Shown: positions 19,326 to 28,029 of the stretch, piece after piece | How positions within the stretch are numbered: the first letter of the stretch is position 1 | Layout of the letters: the number at the start of each line of letters is the position of its first letter | Source of the DNA: Psychrobacter proteolyticus | GTDB taxonomy: Bacteria > Pseudomonadota > Gammaproteobacteria > Pseudomonadales > Moraxellaceae | Assembly (NCBI RefSeq): GCF_003350005.1 | Contig: NZ_QLKS01000001.1 | Span: 291,946 to 355,945 of the forward strand | Direction: 5' to 3' | DNA: 64,000 nucleotides | Notes under the pieces: model-generated | The model's input: only the letters and a program-made list of their open reading frames with translations | Database searches by the model: none | Told to the model about the DNA's origin: nothing | Position numbers and translations under genes: made by a program

Positions 19326-19910
19326 TTAAAATAATGCTTTGTCTTGGCGTTCAGATGGAGAAAAGGCAACAGCAACTTGGCCAAATTCATACTCTCCCGT
19401 CTCAAGATTGGCAGTCATACTAGAGGCTTCAAATCGATTCATGCCTTGTTCGATTTTCACAGGCGCGTCACTGTATACCTTGCCTGATTTCGTATTACCT
19501 TTTAGCGTACTACCGGTCACTTTTATCGGTTCAATATCAGGGGTACTCTTATTGCCTTCACTCACCAGTGTAAATCCACCTGATAAACTAAGCTCCCCTG
19601 TCTGTTGACTAATGGCTGCACTGCCCGCTTGAATACGATAGCGTTGCTCTGCAGATGGTTCCCAATTCATGGTAATGCCTGACATTTCATCCTGATTGGT
19701 CTCAGGATTATGCGTCAAAGACTCAGCGGTAAGCTCGTATTCGGTTTCACCTTGTTCATTGGTCTGTACAGCTTTGATATCGGTAGCTTCATAATCGACA
19801 TCTGTCGTTTCAATATTGACTGGCGGCGTTACGTCGCCTTGCTGCTGAAAAAACCAACCCGCGATACCAGCAATAATTAAGGCTAATACAATTAAGACAC
19901 GTGTATTCAC
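19326..19910 (-). CDS. lptC: LPS export protein LptC
   Basis: Bitopic inner-membrane protein that passes LPS from LptB2FG to LptA. An N-terminal transmembrane helix (VLIVLALIIAGIAGWFF, about 4-20) is followed by a periplasmic domain with the LptC pattern of beta-strands (TDIKAVQTNEQGETEYELTAESLTHNPETNQDEMSGI). 194 residues, near the family norm. The ATG overlaps the kdsC stop by four bases (ATGA), indicating translational coupling. Confidence 0.92.
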   Translation of the reverse strand: MNTRVLIVLALIIAGIAGWFFQQQGDVTPPVNIETTDVDYEATDIKAVQTNEQGETEYELTAESLTHNPETNQDEMSGITMNWEPSAEQRYRIQAGSAAISQQTGELSLSGGFTLVSEGNKSTPDIEPIKVTGSTLKGNTKSGKVYSDAPVKIEQGMNRFEASSMTANLETGEYEFGQVAVAFSPSERQDKALF

Positions 19911-20473
19911 GACTGTTTATCCTGAGTTTGCGCCTCATCAAGCGTGTAATGCGCGATAAAGCCTTGATAATGTCCATGACCTTTTAAAATAAGATCACAT
20001 ATCTCGCGCACTGCACCAGTACCGCCAGCACGAGTCGTTACCATGTCACTGCGCTTGATGACTTCAGCATGCGCGTTAGGTACGGTTGCCGCAAAGCCTA
20101 CTGTTTGCATTGCTTTGATATCCGGTAAATCATCACCTATATAGGCACAGTCGGCAGCAGTGATATTCAGGGCAGGATCTAGAGAGGACAGCAGCTCGTT
20201 TAGTGCAACAAGCTTATCATCACGGCCTTGCACCACATGGTTGATGCCCATTTCTGCTGCGCGCTTGTCTACCATCGCACTACTACGGCCGGTAATAATG
20301 GCTGTCAAAATACCGTAGCGTGCTAACGACTTAACACCCACACCATCGTGTACAGAGAACGCTTTGGTCTCAACACCATTGGCATCATAGATAATTTGAC
20401 CATTGGATAAAATACCATCGACATCCATGACCAATAATTTTACTTGTCCGGCTTTTTGTATCAAGTCCTGCAT
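19907..20473 (-). CDS. kdsC: 3-deoxy-D-manno-octulosonate 8-phosphate phosphatase KdsC
   Basis: Haloacid-dehalogenase phosphatase releasing KDO from KDO-8-phosphate for LPS inner-core synthesis. The HAD motif I DVDGIL has nucleophile Asp17 and Asp19 (VMDVDGILSNG); GVETKAFSVHDGVGVKSL is the KdsC-specific tetramer motif; motif II is IITGRS and motif III is GDDLPDIKAMQTVG. 188 residues, typical. It follows kdsD by 77 bases and overlaps lptC. Confidence 0.96.
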   Translation of the reverse strand: MQDLIQKAGQVKLLVMDVDGILSNGQIIYDANGVETKAFSVHDGVGVKSLARYGILTAIITGRSSAMVDKRAAEMGINHVVQGRDDKLVALNELLSSLDPALNITAADCAYIGDDLPDIKAMQTVGFAATVPNAHAEVIKRSDMVTTRAGGTGAVREICDLILKGHGHYQGFIAHYTLDEAQTQDKQS

Positions 20474-20550
20474 TATTTGTCTCTTTTTAATATTTATTTT
20501 CGAAGCATTATTCTATATAGCTTAACTATTTCAACGGCAACTCACAAACC

Positions 20551-21543
20551 TTATTTGACCCCAGCTTGCAGCAAATCATGTACAGTAATAATAGCTTCTA
20601 AACGATCTTCATCATCAATAATCAATAACTGGCTAATACCACTCTCATTCATGACACTCAGCGCATCTGACGCACGCATCGTTTTACTGATATGGCGTGG
20701 ATTACTGACCATTACTTCATGCATTGGCGTTTGTAGATCGATACCTTTTTCTAACCCTCGGCGCAAGTCACCATCTGTGAACACACCGACGACCTTATTG
20801 TTATCATCAGTCACTACGGTCATGCCCAAGCGACCAGCAGACATGGTAAATAAAGCTTGTTGCAATGGGGCCTGCTGATGAATCAAAGGCAAGTCTTCTG
20901 AATTGGTATGCATCAAATCTTCAACACGCGTCAATAGCTGACGACCCAGGGCACCAGCAGGATGCGATAATGCAAAATCTTCAGAAGTGAAATTACGTGC
21001 ATGTACTAAAGCCACCGCCAATGCATCTCCGAGCGCCAAAGTAGCCGTCGTACTGGAGGTAGGCGCTAGATTAAGTGGACAAGCCTCTTGCGATTGACCT
21101 AGCGTTAATACAATGTCAGCTGCTCGCGGTAGCATACCGCGCTTATCACGACTAATACTGATGAGAGGAATATTTAGATGTTTGACCACTGGCAATAGCA
21201 TCTTGATTTCATCTGACTCACCTGAATTTGAAATAGCAAGCAGCACATCACCCTTTACCAGCATTCCCAAGTCGCCATGCCCTGCTTCACCAGGATGCAT
21301 AAAAAAAGCAGGCGTACCAGTTGAGGCAAAAGTTGCTGCAATCTTGCGTCCAATTAATCCGGACTTACCCATGCCTGTGACTACCACTCGACCCTTACAA
21401 GTCAGAATGATGTCACATGCTTGTGCAAATCTGTCGTCAATCTGCTCTGTTAGCAATGCTAACGCAGATATTTCGGTATTAATGGCCTCGATAGCAGTAG
21501 TAATAAATTGCTCATGGGTTAAGTTGTTTTTGGTATCACTCAT
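20551..21543 (-). CDS. kdsD: Arabinose-5-phosphate isomerase KdsD
   Basis: Converts ribulose-5-phosphate to arabinose-5-phosphate, the first committed step toward KDO. It has an N-terminal SIS domain (VVVTGMGKSGLIGRKIAATFASTGTPAFFMHPGEAGHGDLGML and ISNSGESDEI) and two C-terminal CBS repeats from about residue 205 to 330. 330 residues, as expected of the KpsF/GutQ/KdsD family. First gene of the KDO/Lpt run. Membership of this operon supports KdsD over GutQ. Confidence 0.95.
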   Translation of the reverse strand: MSDTKNNLTHEQFITTAIEAINTEISALALLTEQIDDRFAQACDIILTCKGRVVVTGMGKSGLIGRKIAATFASTGTPAFFMHPGEAGHGDLGMLVKGDVLLAISNSGESDEIKMLLPVVKHLNIPLISISRDKRGMLPRAADIVLTLGQSQEACPLNLAPTSSTTATLALGDALAVALVHARNFTSEDFALSHPAGALGRQLLTRVEDLMHTNSEDLPLIHQQAPLQQALFTMSAGRLGMTVVTDDNNKVVGVFTDGDLRRGLEKGIDLQTPMHEVMVSNPRHISKTMRASDALSVMNESGISQLLIIDDEDRLEAIITVHDLLQAGVK

Positions 21544-21672
21544 GGATCCGCTCTGTTTTTATAATGAATCAATACTCTATTTTACTACACTATGTTTCAT
21601 ATTAGTAATGGTCTACAAAATCTACACTAATATAGTGCTTCGTACTGGACAAATAGCTTGCTGCTATTTATA

Positions 21673-21703
21673 CAAAAAAAACCCACTATTATCAGCAGGT
21701 TTT
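21673..21703 (-). terminator. Probable hfq terminator
   Basis: On the minus strand a short stem (aaaacc with ggtttt, arms 21698-21703 and 21677-21682) runs into eight T. It lies about 60 bases after the hfq stop. Confidence 0.6.
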
Positions 21704-21762
21704 AAACGAATAAATCATGTCTTAATGTTTTTTGAGATAACATGCTCGATTAGGGCAATTAG

Positions 21763-22290
21763 TTAGCTATTGTTATCATTAGAACCGTCGTTTGGCTTAT
21801 CTTCAAAGCCTGTGTTATCTGCCGTGGCATCAAAGCCACGATCTTGACCAAAACCACCACGCTCAAATCCGCGCTCTTGACCTTGACCAAAGCTACCGCG
21901 TTCAAAACCACGATCTTGACCTTGGCTAAAACCACCGCGATTAAATCCACTGCGACTCGATGCAAAACCACGTTCTTCAAAGCCACTAGCAGCAGGGTTA
22001 CTACCACGTTCAAAGCCACCGCCTTGATATCCAGTCGGTGCTGCGCTCTGCGGCTGAGCACTTGCACCTGTCGTCGTACTACTACGCGGGTTACGCGCTG
22101 GCACGACTGTTGAGATGGCATGTTTATATACCATTTGGCTCACTGTGTTTTTCAGGAGAACAACATATTGATCAAATGATTCAATTTGGCCTTGTAATTT
22201 AATACCATTTACCAAAAAAATAGAGACAGGAATGCGATCTTTGCGCAGCGAGTTCAAGAACGGATCTTGTAAAGTTTGTCCTTTTGACAT
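21763..22290 (-). CDS. hfq: RNA chaperone Hfq with long Gly-rich tail
   Basis: Sm-like hexameric RNA chaperone that pairs small RNAs with mRNAs. Residues 1-70 are the conserved core: [48 protein letters not shown], then the Sm2 motif [11 protein letters not shown] (Tyr55-Lys56-His57). Residues 71-175 are a tail with repeated [11 protein letters not shown] and RGGF units, about twice the length of the E. coli tail and ending acidic. Long Gly-rich tails are known in Acinetobacter and relatives. Separated from miaA by ~330 bases, so it probably has its own promoter (see 22354-22380). Confidence 0.97.
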   Translation of the reverse strand: MSKGQTLQDPFLNSLRKDRIPVSIFLVNGIKLQGQIESFDQYVVLLKNTVSQMVYKHAISTVVPARNPRSSTTTGASAQPQSAAPTGYQGGGFERGSNPAASGFEERGFASSRSGFNRGGFSQGQDRGFERGSFGQGQERGFERGGFGQDRGFDATADNTGFEDKPNDGSNDNNS

Positions 22291-22617
22291 GAAATCTCTC
22301 CTAAATATTATATAGTTATGTTTTGAGTGCCAATTATTTTAAGTGTTAATTTAATTATAATGGCTAAAAGGTAGATACAATAAGGTGTTTTCTTTATAAA
22401 ACGTATCTAAATAAATATTCGTTGCTCTTAAGTGATTCCACTTTATCGCGAATACGTTATTATTGTAAATAATTAAGTAACTAGTTGTTTCGTTAATACT
22501 TTCTGTCTACAAAAGTTCATAACCTAGACATCATAACAATGCTCAACGTACTGAGCCAAATTATAACAGCTATCTATGCCAATTTTTGAAACTAATTGTG
22601 TTAGCTATCATTGCACC
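22291..22617. other. Gap between miaA and hfq
   Basis: 327 bases on the hfq upstream side. It contains the candidate hfq promoter; the rest shows no ORF or notable repeat. In E. coli miaA and hfq are nearly adjacent, so the gap implies a more independent hfq unit here. Confidence 0.45.
22354..22380 (-). promoter_or_regulatory. Candidate hfq promoter
   Basis: Read on the minus strand, a perfect TATAAT (plus-strand 22354-22359) lies 15 bases after TTGTAT (22375-22380). The short spacer weakens the call. It would start transcription about 55-60 nt before the hfq ATG. Confidence 0.4.
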
Positions 22618-23784
22618 CTAAGACAAGTACTCTCGTGCTTCGGCCATGGTTTCAAACGTTTGTAATATCATACGACTGCTAGCATCAGCCCCGCTCTCAG
22701 AGTCTGCTATCCCACTTGATGATGCACTGGGCAGTTGCATTACCTTTCTCAGCCACGTGTACTGACGTTTTGCTAGCTGTCTTGTAGCATATAATGCCTT
22801 ATTTTGCATTTCCTGACAAGCAAGCGCCTCGGTCTCTTGGTTAGCCATGTTTGGTTGAGCAGCCGACTTAACAACATTATCTGAGATTTCTTTTTCTTCC
22901 TTGACAGCTGTATGCTTTCTAAAAGCTTCATAAAATTGAGCTTTATCAAGATGAGTCTCATCAAATATCGGATGATCAATGTGCACCAAGTATTCTAGTA
23001 CTTGCCTGTAGCCCACACAGCGCATTGACGGCATATTAGGCGTGAGCGGATACTTTTTTAGTAAGTCTATGACTTCAGCTACTAGCCCTTCATTCCACAT
23101 GATATCTAGGCGTTGTTCGATACGATTATGTAGCCATGAACGATCTGGCATTACCGATAGCGCATGCCACTGCTGATTCGGATTATGTGCCAATGCTTGC
23201 TTTGGCTTGCGCTGCCAGTCACTTATTGGAATATTTGTTTGTAGATAGACTTCAATTGCTCGCGTGATACGCTGAGTATCAGTAGCATTCAAGCGCTCAT
23301 GACTTATAGGGTCTATACTACCCAAATAATCATATAGAGCGCTAATACCTTCCTCTTGACGCCACTGCTCTACGCGCGCGCGTACGCTGTCATCGCTATC
23401 GGGCACAGGAGATAATCCATCGAGTAGCGCCATGTAATACATCATGGTACCGCCCACTAATAATGGTATCTTGCCATTTCTATAACATTCGTCAATGAGA
23501 CGGGCAACATCACTGACAAACTCAGCCACACTATAGCTTTGCATAGGATCAATGATATCGACCAAATGATGTGGATAACGCGCTAGCTCAGCCGCTGTTG
23601 GCTTGGCTGTGCCAATGTTCATGTCACGATATATCAGTGCTGAGTCCACAGAAATTAATTCAAAACGGCCAGTATCGTATAGCTCGTACGCCAGTGACGT
23701 CTTGCCGCTAGCAGTTGGTGCCATAAGACAAACCACGCTGTTATCCGTCAATTTGTGAGGTAGGCTATCAGACGAATGTTGCAT
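22618..23784 (-). CDS. miaA: tRNA dimethylallyltransferase MiaA
   Basis: Adds a dimethylallyl group to A37 of tRNAs reading UNN codons. Numbering here runs from a TTG at 23817, which opens the longest frame: P-loop APTASGKT at 33-40, DSALIYRDMNIGTAKP around 58-73, GGTMMYY at 122-128. I prefer the ATG at 23784 (MQHSSDSLPHK, 388 aa) because AAAGG sits seven bases before it. An insertion of about 35 residues at 301-336 (KEEKEISDNVVKSAAQPNMANQ region) interrupts the family sequence just before ATRQLAKRQYTWLRK, and the C-terminus is also extended. It follows mutL by about 80 bases. Confidence 0.95.
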   Translation of the reverse strand: MQHSSDSLPHKLTDNSVVCLMAPTASGKTSLAYELYDTGRFELISVDSALIYRDMNIGTAKPTAAELARYPHHLVDIIDPMQSYSVAEFVSDVARLIDECYRNGKIPLLVGGTMMYYMALLDGLSPVPDSDDSVRARVEQWRQEEGISALYDYLGSIDPISHERLNATDTQRITRAIEVYLQTNIPISDWQRKPKQALAHNPNQQWHALSVMPDRSWLHNRIEQRLDIMWNEGLVAEVIDLLKKYPLTPNMPSMRCVGYRQVLEYLVHIDHPIFDETHLDKAQFYEAFRKHTAVKEEKEISDNVVKSAAQPNMANQETEALACQEMQNKALYATRQLAKRQYTWLRKVMQLPSASSSGIADSESGADASSRMILQTFETMAEAREYLS

Positions 23785-23866
23785 AAAGTGGCCTTTCATA
23801 ATATATGGATAACTCAAATAACGATGGGTTTGATTGCTTTAAGATGTTGTAATTATTTTCAGATAT

Positions 23867-25657
23867 TCAGGATAGCATTAGCTTTACTAAACGATGGCTA
23901 TCTATCGCTTTAATAGCATTGTTCATAATTATTTCAGCAAGATCATTCACGAAAACCATTGAATCTTGCGCAGACATTTGCGTATTGACCGTCATAAGTT
24001 GCTGATTAATCTTAGTAGCACTGTTTGGCAACCTATCTTTTTTGAATACTTGCTGACTATAGGTAAGTGATTCAAATAACTGGCTTACTTTAAGCTGCCA
24101 GTCTTTAGCACTTATCAATACACACTGCCCTTGGTGATAAAATAACAGCCAAGGTAGACTTCTATCCTCTGTGCTTGAGTCAATACCAATAGTCTCTACG
24201 TTTTTAATAATATCTAAGCAAATTGGTAAAGATGCAGAAGTAGCTGCTCCATCAGAATAATATGAAGTGTTGTTGTTACTGTTGTTACTGTTGTTACTTT
24301 GGTCTGATCGCTCATTGATATGAGATCGCAATGACTCTTGCAATGAAGGATTACTTGAAAGTGATTGGTTTGCAGTAGACTGATAAGACTGTCTAGTAGA
24401 TTCTACTTGATTATTCTGCCTTTGGTTATTGCTAGACTGACTACTTGAGATGGGCGTTTCAGACGAACAACCTTCAGAAGCATTGTTATTTACCCGTTCC
24501 GTAGATTTGTATTGACTGTCAGTTTCGGTCGTCGCTACGGACGCAGATGCAGACCCAAACTTAGCTACATCAATCGTTTTCAACTGCGTACGAACTGTAT
24601 GGCCTAAGTGCGCCATAATATTATTCAATGGACTGATTTTGATACGTTGTTTAGATGGATGTACATTGATATTTAACCATTGGGTTGGTAAATCAAAATA
24701 CAGTGCATACCCCATACCTGCTAGCTGCGCACCTTGTGCCAGTTGACGTATTTGATTGCTAATCAACGCTTCTTTTACCAGTCTACCATTTACATAAATC
24801 AGCTTTGGTAAGTCAGATTTGTCATGATGTAGCGGCCATAACCAACCACTAATCGCTGCTTGATTAACATTGCTATCATCGTACGCTACAGAAGACTGCA
24901 CCAGACTCGACAAATCTATCGATATTGCTAATGCATTATCTGTTAACGCCATACCAGTCGCTTGTTCCAACCGCGGCAGTGGTAAGCGACTGTCATTATT
25001 GTCATTGTTACCACTAATACTCGTAGCACTTGCAGATAATGATAGCCGCTGTTTATTGTCATGAAAAAGTGTCAAAGCAACATCGGCACGCGCCAGTGCG
25101 ACTTCTCGGACAATGTTTTCGATATGACCGAATTCAGTAGCAATAGATTTCAAATTGCCACGGCGGGCAGGCACATTGAAATACAAATCTTTTACGACAA
25201 TCGTGGTACCACGGTTATGCACAACTGGTAAAAGTTTCGGTGTGTCATCCAATACGCCAGCGACCTGTAATTGACGACCGATACCGCTCTCATCATGACT
25301 ACTGGTTAAGGTCAAACGCGAGACAGCAGCCATCGCCGCTAACGCTTCACCGCGAAAACCCAACGTCGTAATACCATGCAAATTAGCAACGTCAGCAACC
25401 TTACTGGTCGCATGACGAGTGATGGCCATGACCATATCATCAGGATAAATGCCCACCCCATTATCCACTACTTCAATCAAACCCATACCGCCTTGAGTGA
25501 TGCGCACCTCAATATTGGTCGCGCCTGCATCGATGGCATTTTCCAGTAGCTCTTTGACAACTGCTGCTGGACGTGTCACCACCTCACCTGCTGCTAACTG
25601 ATTGATTAACAACGGCGATAGTTTTTTGATGCGGGTATTAGGATGATTATCTGGCAT
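23867..25657 (-). CDS. mutL: DNA mismatch repair protein MutL
   Basis: GHKL-family ATPase linking MutS mismatch recognition to downstream repair. ATPase motifs: VVKELLENAIDAGAT (33-47, catalytic Glu36, metal Asn40), DNGVGI (65-70), GFRGEAL (100-106). The N-terminal transducer domain ends near residue 340. A polar Ser/Asn/Gln-rich linker follows, containing an in-frame 9-bp DNA repeat (24272-24298). The C-terminal dimerisation domain is short: the protein stops at DSHRLVKLMLS and lacks the CPHGRP-type tail of many MutL proteins, and no DQHA(X)2E(X)4E endonuclease motif is seen. 596 residues. Between tsaE and miaA. Confidence 0.96.
   Translation of the reverse strand: MPDNHPNTRIKKLSPLLINQLAAGEVVTRPAAVVKELLENAIDAGATNIEVRITQGGMGLIEVVDNGVGIYPDDMVMAITRHATSKVADVANLHGITTLGFRGEALAAMAAVSRLTLTSSHDESGIGRQLQVAGVLDDTPKLLPVVHNRGTTIVVKDLYFNVPARRGNLKSIATEFGHIENIVREVALARADVALTLFHDNKQRLSLSASATSISGNNDNNDSRLPLPRLEQATGMALTDNALAISIDLSSLVQSSVAYDDSNVNQAAISGWLWPLHHDKSDLPKLIYVNGRLVKEALISNQIRQLAQGAQLAGMGYALYFDLPTQWLNINVHPSKQRIKISPLNNIMAHLGHTVRTQLKTIDVAKFGSASASVATTETDSQYKSTERVNNNASEGCSSETPISSSQSSNNQRQNNQVESTRQSYQSTANQSLSSNPSLQESLRSHINERSDQSNNSNNSNNNTSYYSDGAATSASLPICLDIIKNVETIGIDSSTEDRSLPWLLFYHQGQCVLISAKDWQLKVSQLFESLTYSQQVFKKDRLPNSATKINQQLMTVNTQMSAQDSMVFVNDLAEIIMNNAIKAIDSHRLVKLMLS
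24272..24298. repeat. 9-bp tandem repeat inside mutL (three copies)
   Basis: Three perfect copies of gttgttact on the plus strand encode Ser-Asn-Asn repeats in the MutL linker. Unit length is a multiple of three, so copy-number change would alter linker length without a frameshift. Confidence 0.9.
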
Positions 25658-25710
25658 GGATAGATGTCATATTCTTGGAAGGTAGCGATTGGTGTAATTT
25701 AGATATTCAT

Positions 25711-26241
25711 TTAGATGATAAGTTGCGATAGATCTAAGCCCTGCGCTTGACCTGCCTTTGACAGTCTCAACTGCACTTGGCGAGCTTCAGTGCCATTATC
25801 ATCGCTTACACTTTGAGTCATATCGATAAATAACGTGGGCGGCGGAAGATAGCTATCAGCACGGCTAGCCCATTCGATGATGACTAATGCTTCAGGCTCA
25901 TCCAGATACTCGTCAAATCCAATAAAAGACAGTTCTTCTGGATCTTGGAGACGATATAAATCTGCATGATAAACTGGCTTGATCGAACCATCTTTTCGCT
26001 GAATACTATAAGGCTCAACTAAGGTATAGGTTGGACTTTTTACCGCACCTGTATGACCAAGCGCTTGTAACCAATAACGCGTCAATGTCGTTTTACCAGC
26101 GCCCAAGTCCCCTGCCAGCCACACGCTACCTGTCAGTGGTAATGTCGCTAATTGCTCAGCCAATGATTGAGTATCTTGCTCAGAGTTTAGTATCAGAGTC
26201 TTTAAGTATTTACCATTTTCTATAGATTGAGCATCACACAT
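25711..26241 (-). CDS. tsaE: tRNA threonylcarbamoyladenosine biosynthesis ATPase TsaE
   Basis: ATPase subunit of the TsaB-TsaD-TsaE complex making t6A37 in ANN-decoding tRNAs. Walker A GDLGAGKT (44-51), then TRYWLQALGHTGAVKSPTYTLVEPY, DLYRL and IEWA (Walker B area) are all family-specific. 176 residues with a slightly longer N-terminus than E. coli TsaE. Its start overlaps the stop of the QueD-like gene by eight bases, so the two are probably coupled. amiB, which commonly follows tsaE, is absent; mutL follows instead after 53 bases. Confidence 0.95.
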   Translation of the reverse strand: MCDAQSIENGKYLKTLILNSEQDTQSLAEQLATLPLTGSVWLAGDLGAGKTTLTRYWLQALGHTGAVKSPTYTLVEPYSIQRKDGSIKPVYHADLYRLQDPEELSFIGFDEYLDEPEALVIIEWASRADSYLPPPTLFIDMTQSVSDDNGTEARQVQLRLSKAGQAQGLDLSQLII

Positions 26242-26851
26242 CAGACTGAACCTGCTCTGTCTGTACCTGCATGGTCACAGTTGGATTGGTAAAGCTTTCA
26301 CCGCGAATCAGCTTGGCATATAGCTCAGAGTCAGTCCACTCAACACGAACCTGCTCACTGAATTCAAAATCTTCTAAGACCAGTTTACCCATTTGATCAT
26401 TTGCAACATCATCAGCAAAGCACTGCGCATACCCCGTCGCTGTCTCATGGGCAATCACTGAGTATACGCTGACATCAGCTTCGCCATTTTGCATTTGTGT
26501 CTGGCGCAGTATTTCTTGCGCCCAAAAGAATATCACTCGTGAAAACTGCTCTGCCGATGGTGAAACTGGCAAGCTTATCCAACGTGCGCTAAATTTCTTA
26601 CACGCTGCGACATACTCAGGATCATCTTTGTTCCAAAAACAAATAGCATGATCAAAGCTATCAATAATGTCTTTGATGGAAGATTTTAGCAGACCAAAGT
26701 CGTAAACCATTTGCCCATGGTCTAAACGAGTGGCCTCAAGAATCAGCTCAATCTGATAGCTGTGGCCATGAATCGAGTGCTTACAACGCTCAGAACTACA
26801 GTTACGAACGATGTGAGCATTTTCAAATTTGAACAGTTTACGAATACGCAT
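26234..26851 (-). CDS. 6-carboxy-5,6,7,8-tetrahydropterin synthase-like protein (QueD/PTPS family)
   Basis: A 205-residue member of the 6-pyruvoyltetrahydropterin synthase family. Zinc ligands His13, His28 and His30 (ENAH...SIHGHSY) are intact and Cys23 can serve as the catalytic cysteine. GQMVYDFGLLKSSIKDIIDSFDHAICF holds the catalytic Asp/His region. In bacteria this family usually makes 6-carboxytetrahydropterin for queuosine synthesis. The protein is longer than E. coli QueD (about 120 residues), with an extended middle and C-terminus. No other que genes are nearby, so the exact substrate is an inference. Confidence 0.85.
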   Translation of the reverse strand: MRIRKLFKFENAHIVRNCSSERCKHSIHGHSYQIELILEATRLDHGQMVYDFGLLKSSIKDIIDSFDHAICFWNKDDPEYVAACKKFSARWISLPVSPSAEQFSRVIFFWAQEILRQTQMQNGEADVSVYSVIAHETATGYAQCFADDVANDQMGKLVLEDFEFSEQVRVEWTDSELYAKLIRGESFTNPTVTMQVQTEQVQSDV

Positions 26852-27244
26852 AATAATTTGACCAAAACAGTAAGCACTATGGTGCTAAATGTTAATAAAT
26901 AAGAGTTTGCCGCGTTTATGAATCGATTTATAGTCCATTATAGCAAATCGCCATGTATCCGTAAGTAAGCACTTATTAATACGATGATTGATTGAACGAA
27001 TCAATTGATAGACTAGGACTAACCGTATTAGGGTTGCTCGTCATTCTGCGCAAAGAACACTCAGCACAAACCATAAAGAATTTGAATGATACTTGAATCG
27101 TAGACGAATTGTGCGAGCGCTATCTATTACTAAAGCTTAAGCCTATACTCTATTCAGTAAACAGCTATGTTAGCTGTATTCACACTGTCTTGAATTCGCT
27201 TAACTTGGCGTAATGAGTAGTGTGCTGTAAAAAAGGAAACGATT
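26852..27244. other. Divergent gap between queD-like gene and small Lys-rich gene
   Basis: 393 bases without a convincing ORF. A short imperfect palindrome near 26985-27010 (attgattgaacgaatcaat) is the only visible structure. Promoters in both directions are expected but not assigned. Confidence 0.35.
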
Positions 27245-27367
27245 ATGAGCAAAGGTCAAGATAGTAAGAAGAACGTTAAGAAAAAGCCCCTTTTGACTGC
27301 TAAAGAAAAGAAAGCTGCCAAACAAGCCAAGAAAGACGACAACGGTAGTATTTTAGGCAAACATTAA
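27245..27367 (+). CDS. Small lysine-rich protein, 40 residues
   Basis: Encodes MSKGQDSKKNVKKKPLLTAK followed by EKKAAKQAKKDDNGSILGKH. Nearly 40 percent Lys. A good AAGGA ribosome site precedes the ATG, and a rho-independent terminator follows the stop by about 20 bases, which together make a real monocistronic gene likely. No signal or membrane segment; possibly disordered and nucleic-acid binding, but function is unknown. Confidence 0.72.
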   Translation: MSKGQDSKKNVKKKPLLTAKEKKAAKQAKKDDNGSILGKH

Positions 27368-27383
27368 TAATAAATACATCAAT

Positions 27384-27420
27384 ATACCAATCTAACCTAA
27401 CCGTTTGATTGGTATTTTTT
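27384..27420 (+). terminator. Terminator of the small Lys-rich gene
   Basis: Nine-base stem ataccaatc (27384-27392) with gattggtat (27407-27415), then a T-run. Confidence 0.8.
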
Positions 27421-27475
27421 TAGTTCGTCATTGGCTTTTAGCTAAGCCCTGCCTTTAATTAAGCTTAGGTTTTTA

Positions 27476-27808
27476 TTAAGCTCCGCGCGGCGCAAACATA
27501 ATAATCGCCATTCCTAACAGCGCAACTACCGAACCCACTATATCCCACATGGTTGGTCGTATACCATTGACCGTCCACAACCATAAAATCGCCATACATA
27601 TATAAACACCACCATATGCCGCATAGACCCTGCCCGCAGCAGTCGGATGTAATGACAGCAGCCAAACAAACGCGACCAAACTCAGCGCACCAGGTATCAG
27701 CAGCCAGATTGATTTGCCTTCTCGCAGCCAAAGATAAGGCAGATAACATCCTGCAATCTCAGCCAATGCAGTAAGCGCAAATAGCCCAACCGTCTTTAAT
27801 TCTGTCAA
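27476..27808 (-). CDS. YnfA/UPF0060-family small membrane protein
   Basis: A 110-residue inner-membrane protein with four hydrophobic helices and the family sequence [15 protein letters not shown] near the start and [17 protein letters not shown] in the middle. YnfA proteins belong with small multidrug-resistance-type transporters, though the physiological substrate is uncertain. The start is a TTG ([18 protein letters not shown]) with AGGAG about ten bases upstream, and it gives the standard family length. A standalone gene. Confidence 0.93.
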   Translation of the reverse strand: MTELKTVGLFALTALAEIAGCYLPYLWLREGKSIWLLIPGALSLVAFVWLLSLHPTAAGRVYAAYGGVYICMAILWLWTVNGIRPTMWDIVGSVVALLGMAIIMFAPRGA

Positions 27809-28029
27809 AACTCACTACTCCTCATCTACTACTTTTCTAACCTGATAAAACCAGTCAGGTATTGTACGGCATTCCCCAAAATAATCACCCTATCTCTGTC
27901 ACCACTTATAAAAGACTATTTTGGCTGACATTACAGTCAAAATCACAGTAAAATCTATCATAACAAACAAACCTCTTAGATAACCGTCTATCGAGGCCAT
28001 ACCGACATTGTAAATAGGAAGTTAGCATC

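Noticed and set aside
21844..22113. Thr/Lys-rich frame opposite the hfq tail
   Set aside because: An artefact of the repetitive Gly-rich coding sequence on the other strand.
27465..27749. 94-residue Cys-rich minus-strand frame over ynfA
   Set aside because: Alternative frame of the well-conserved ynfA gene.
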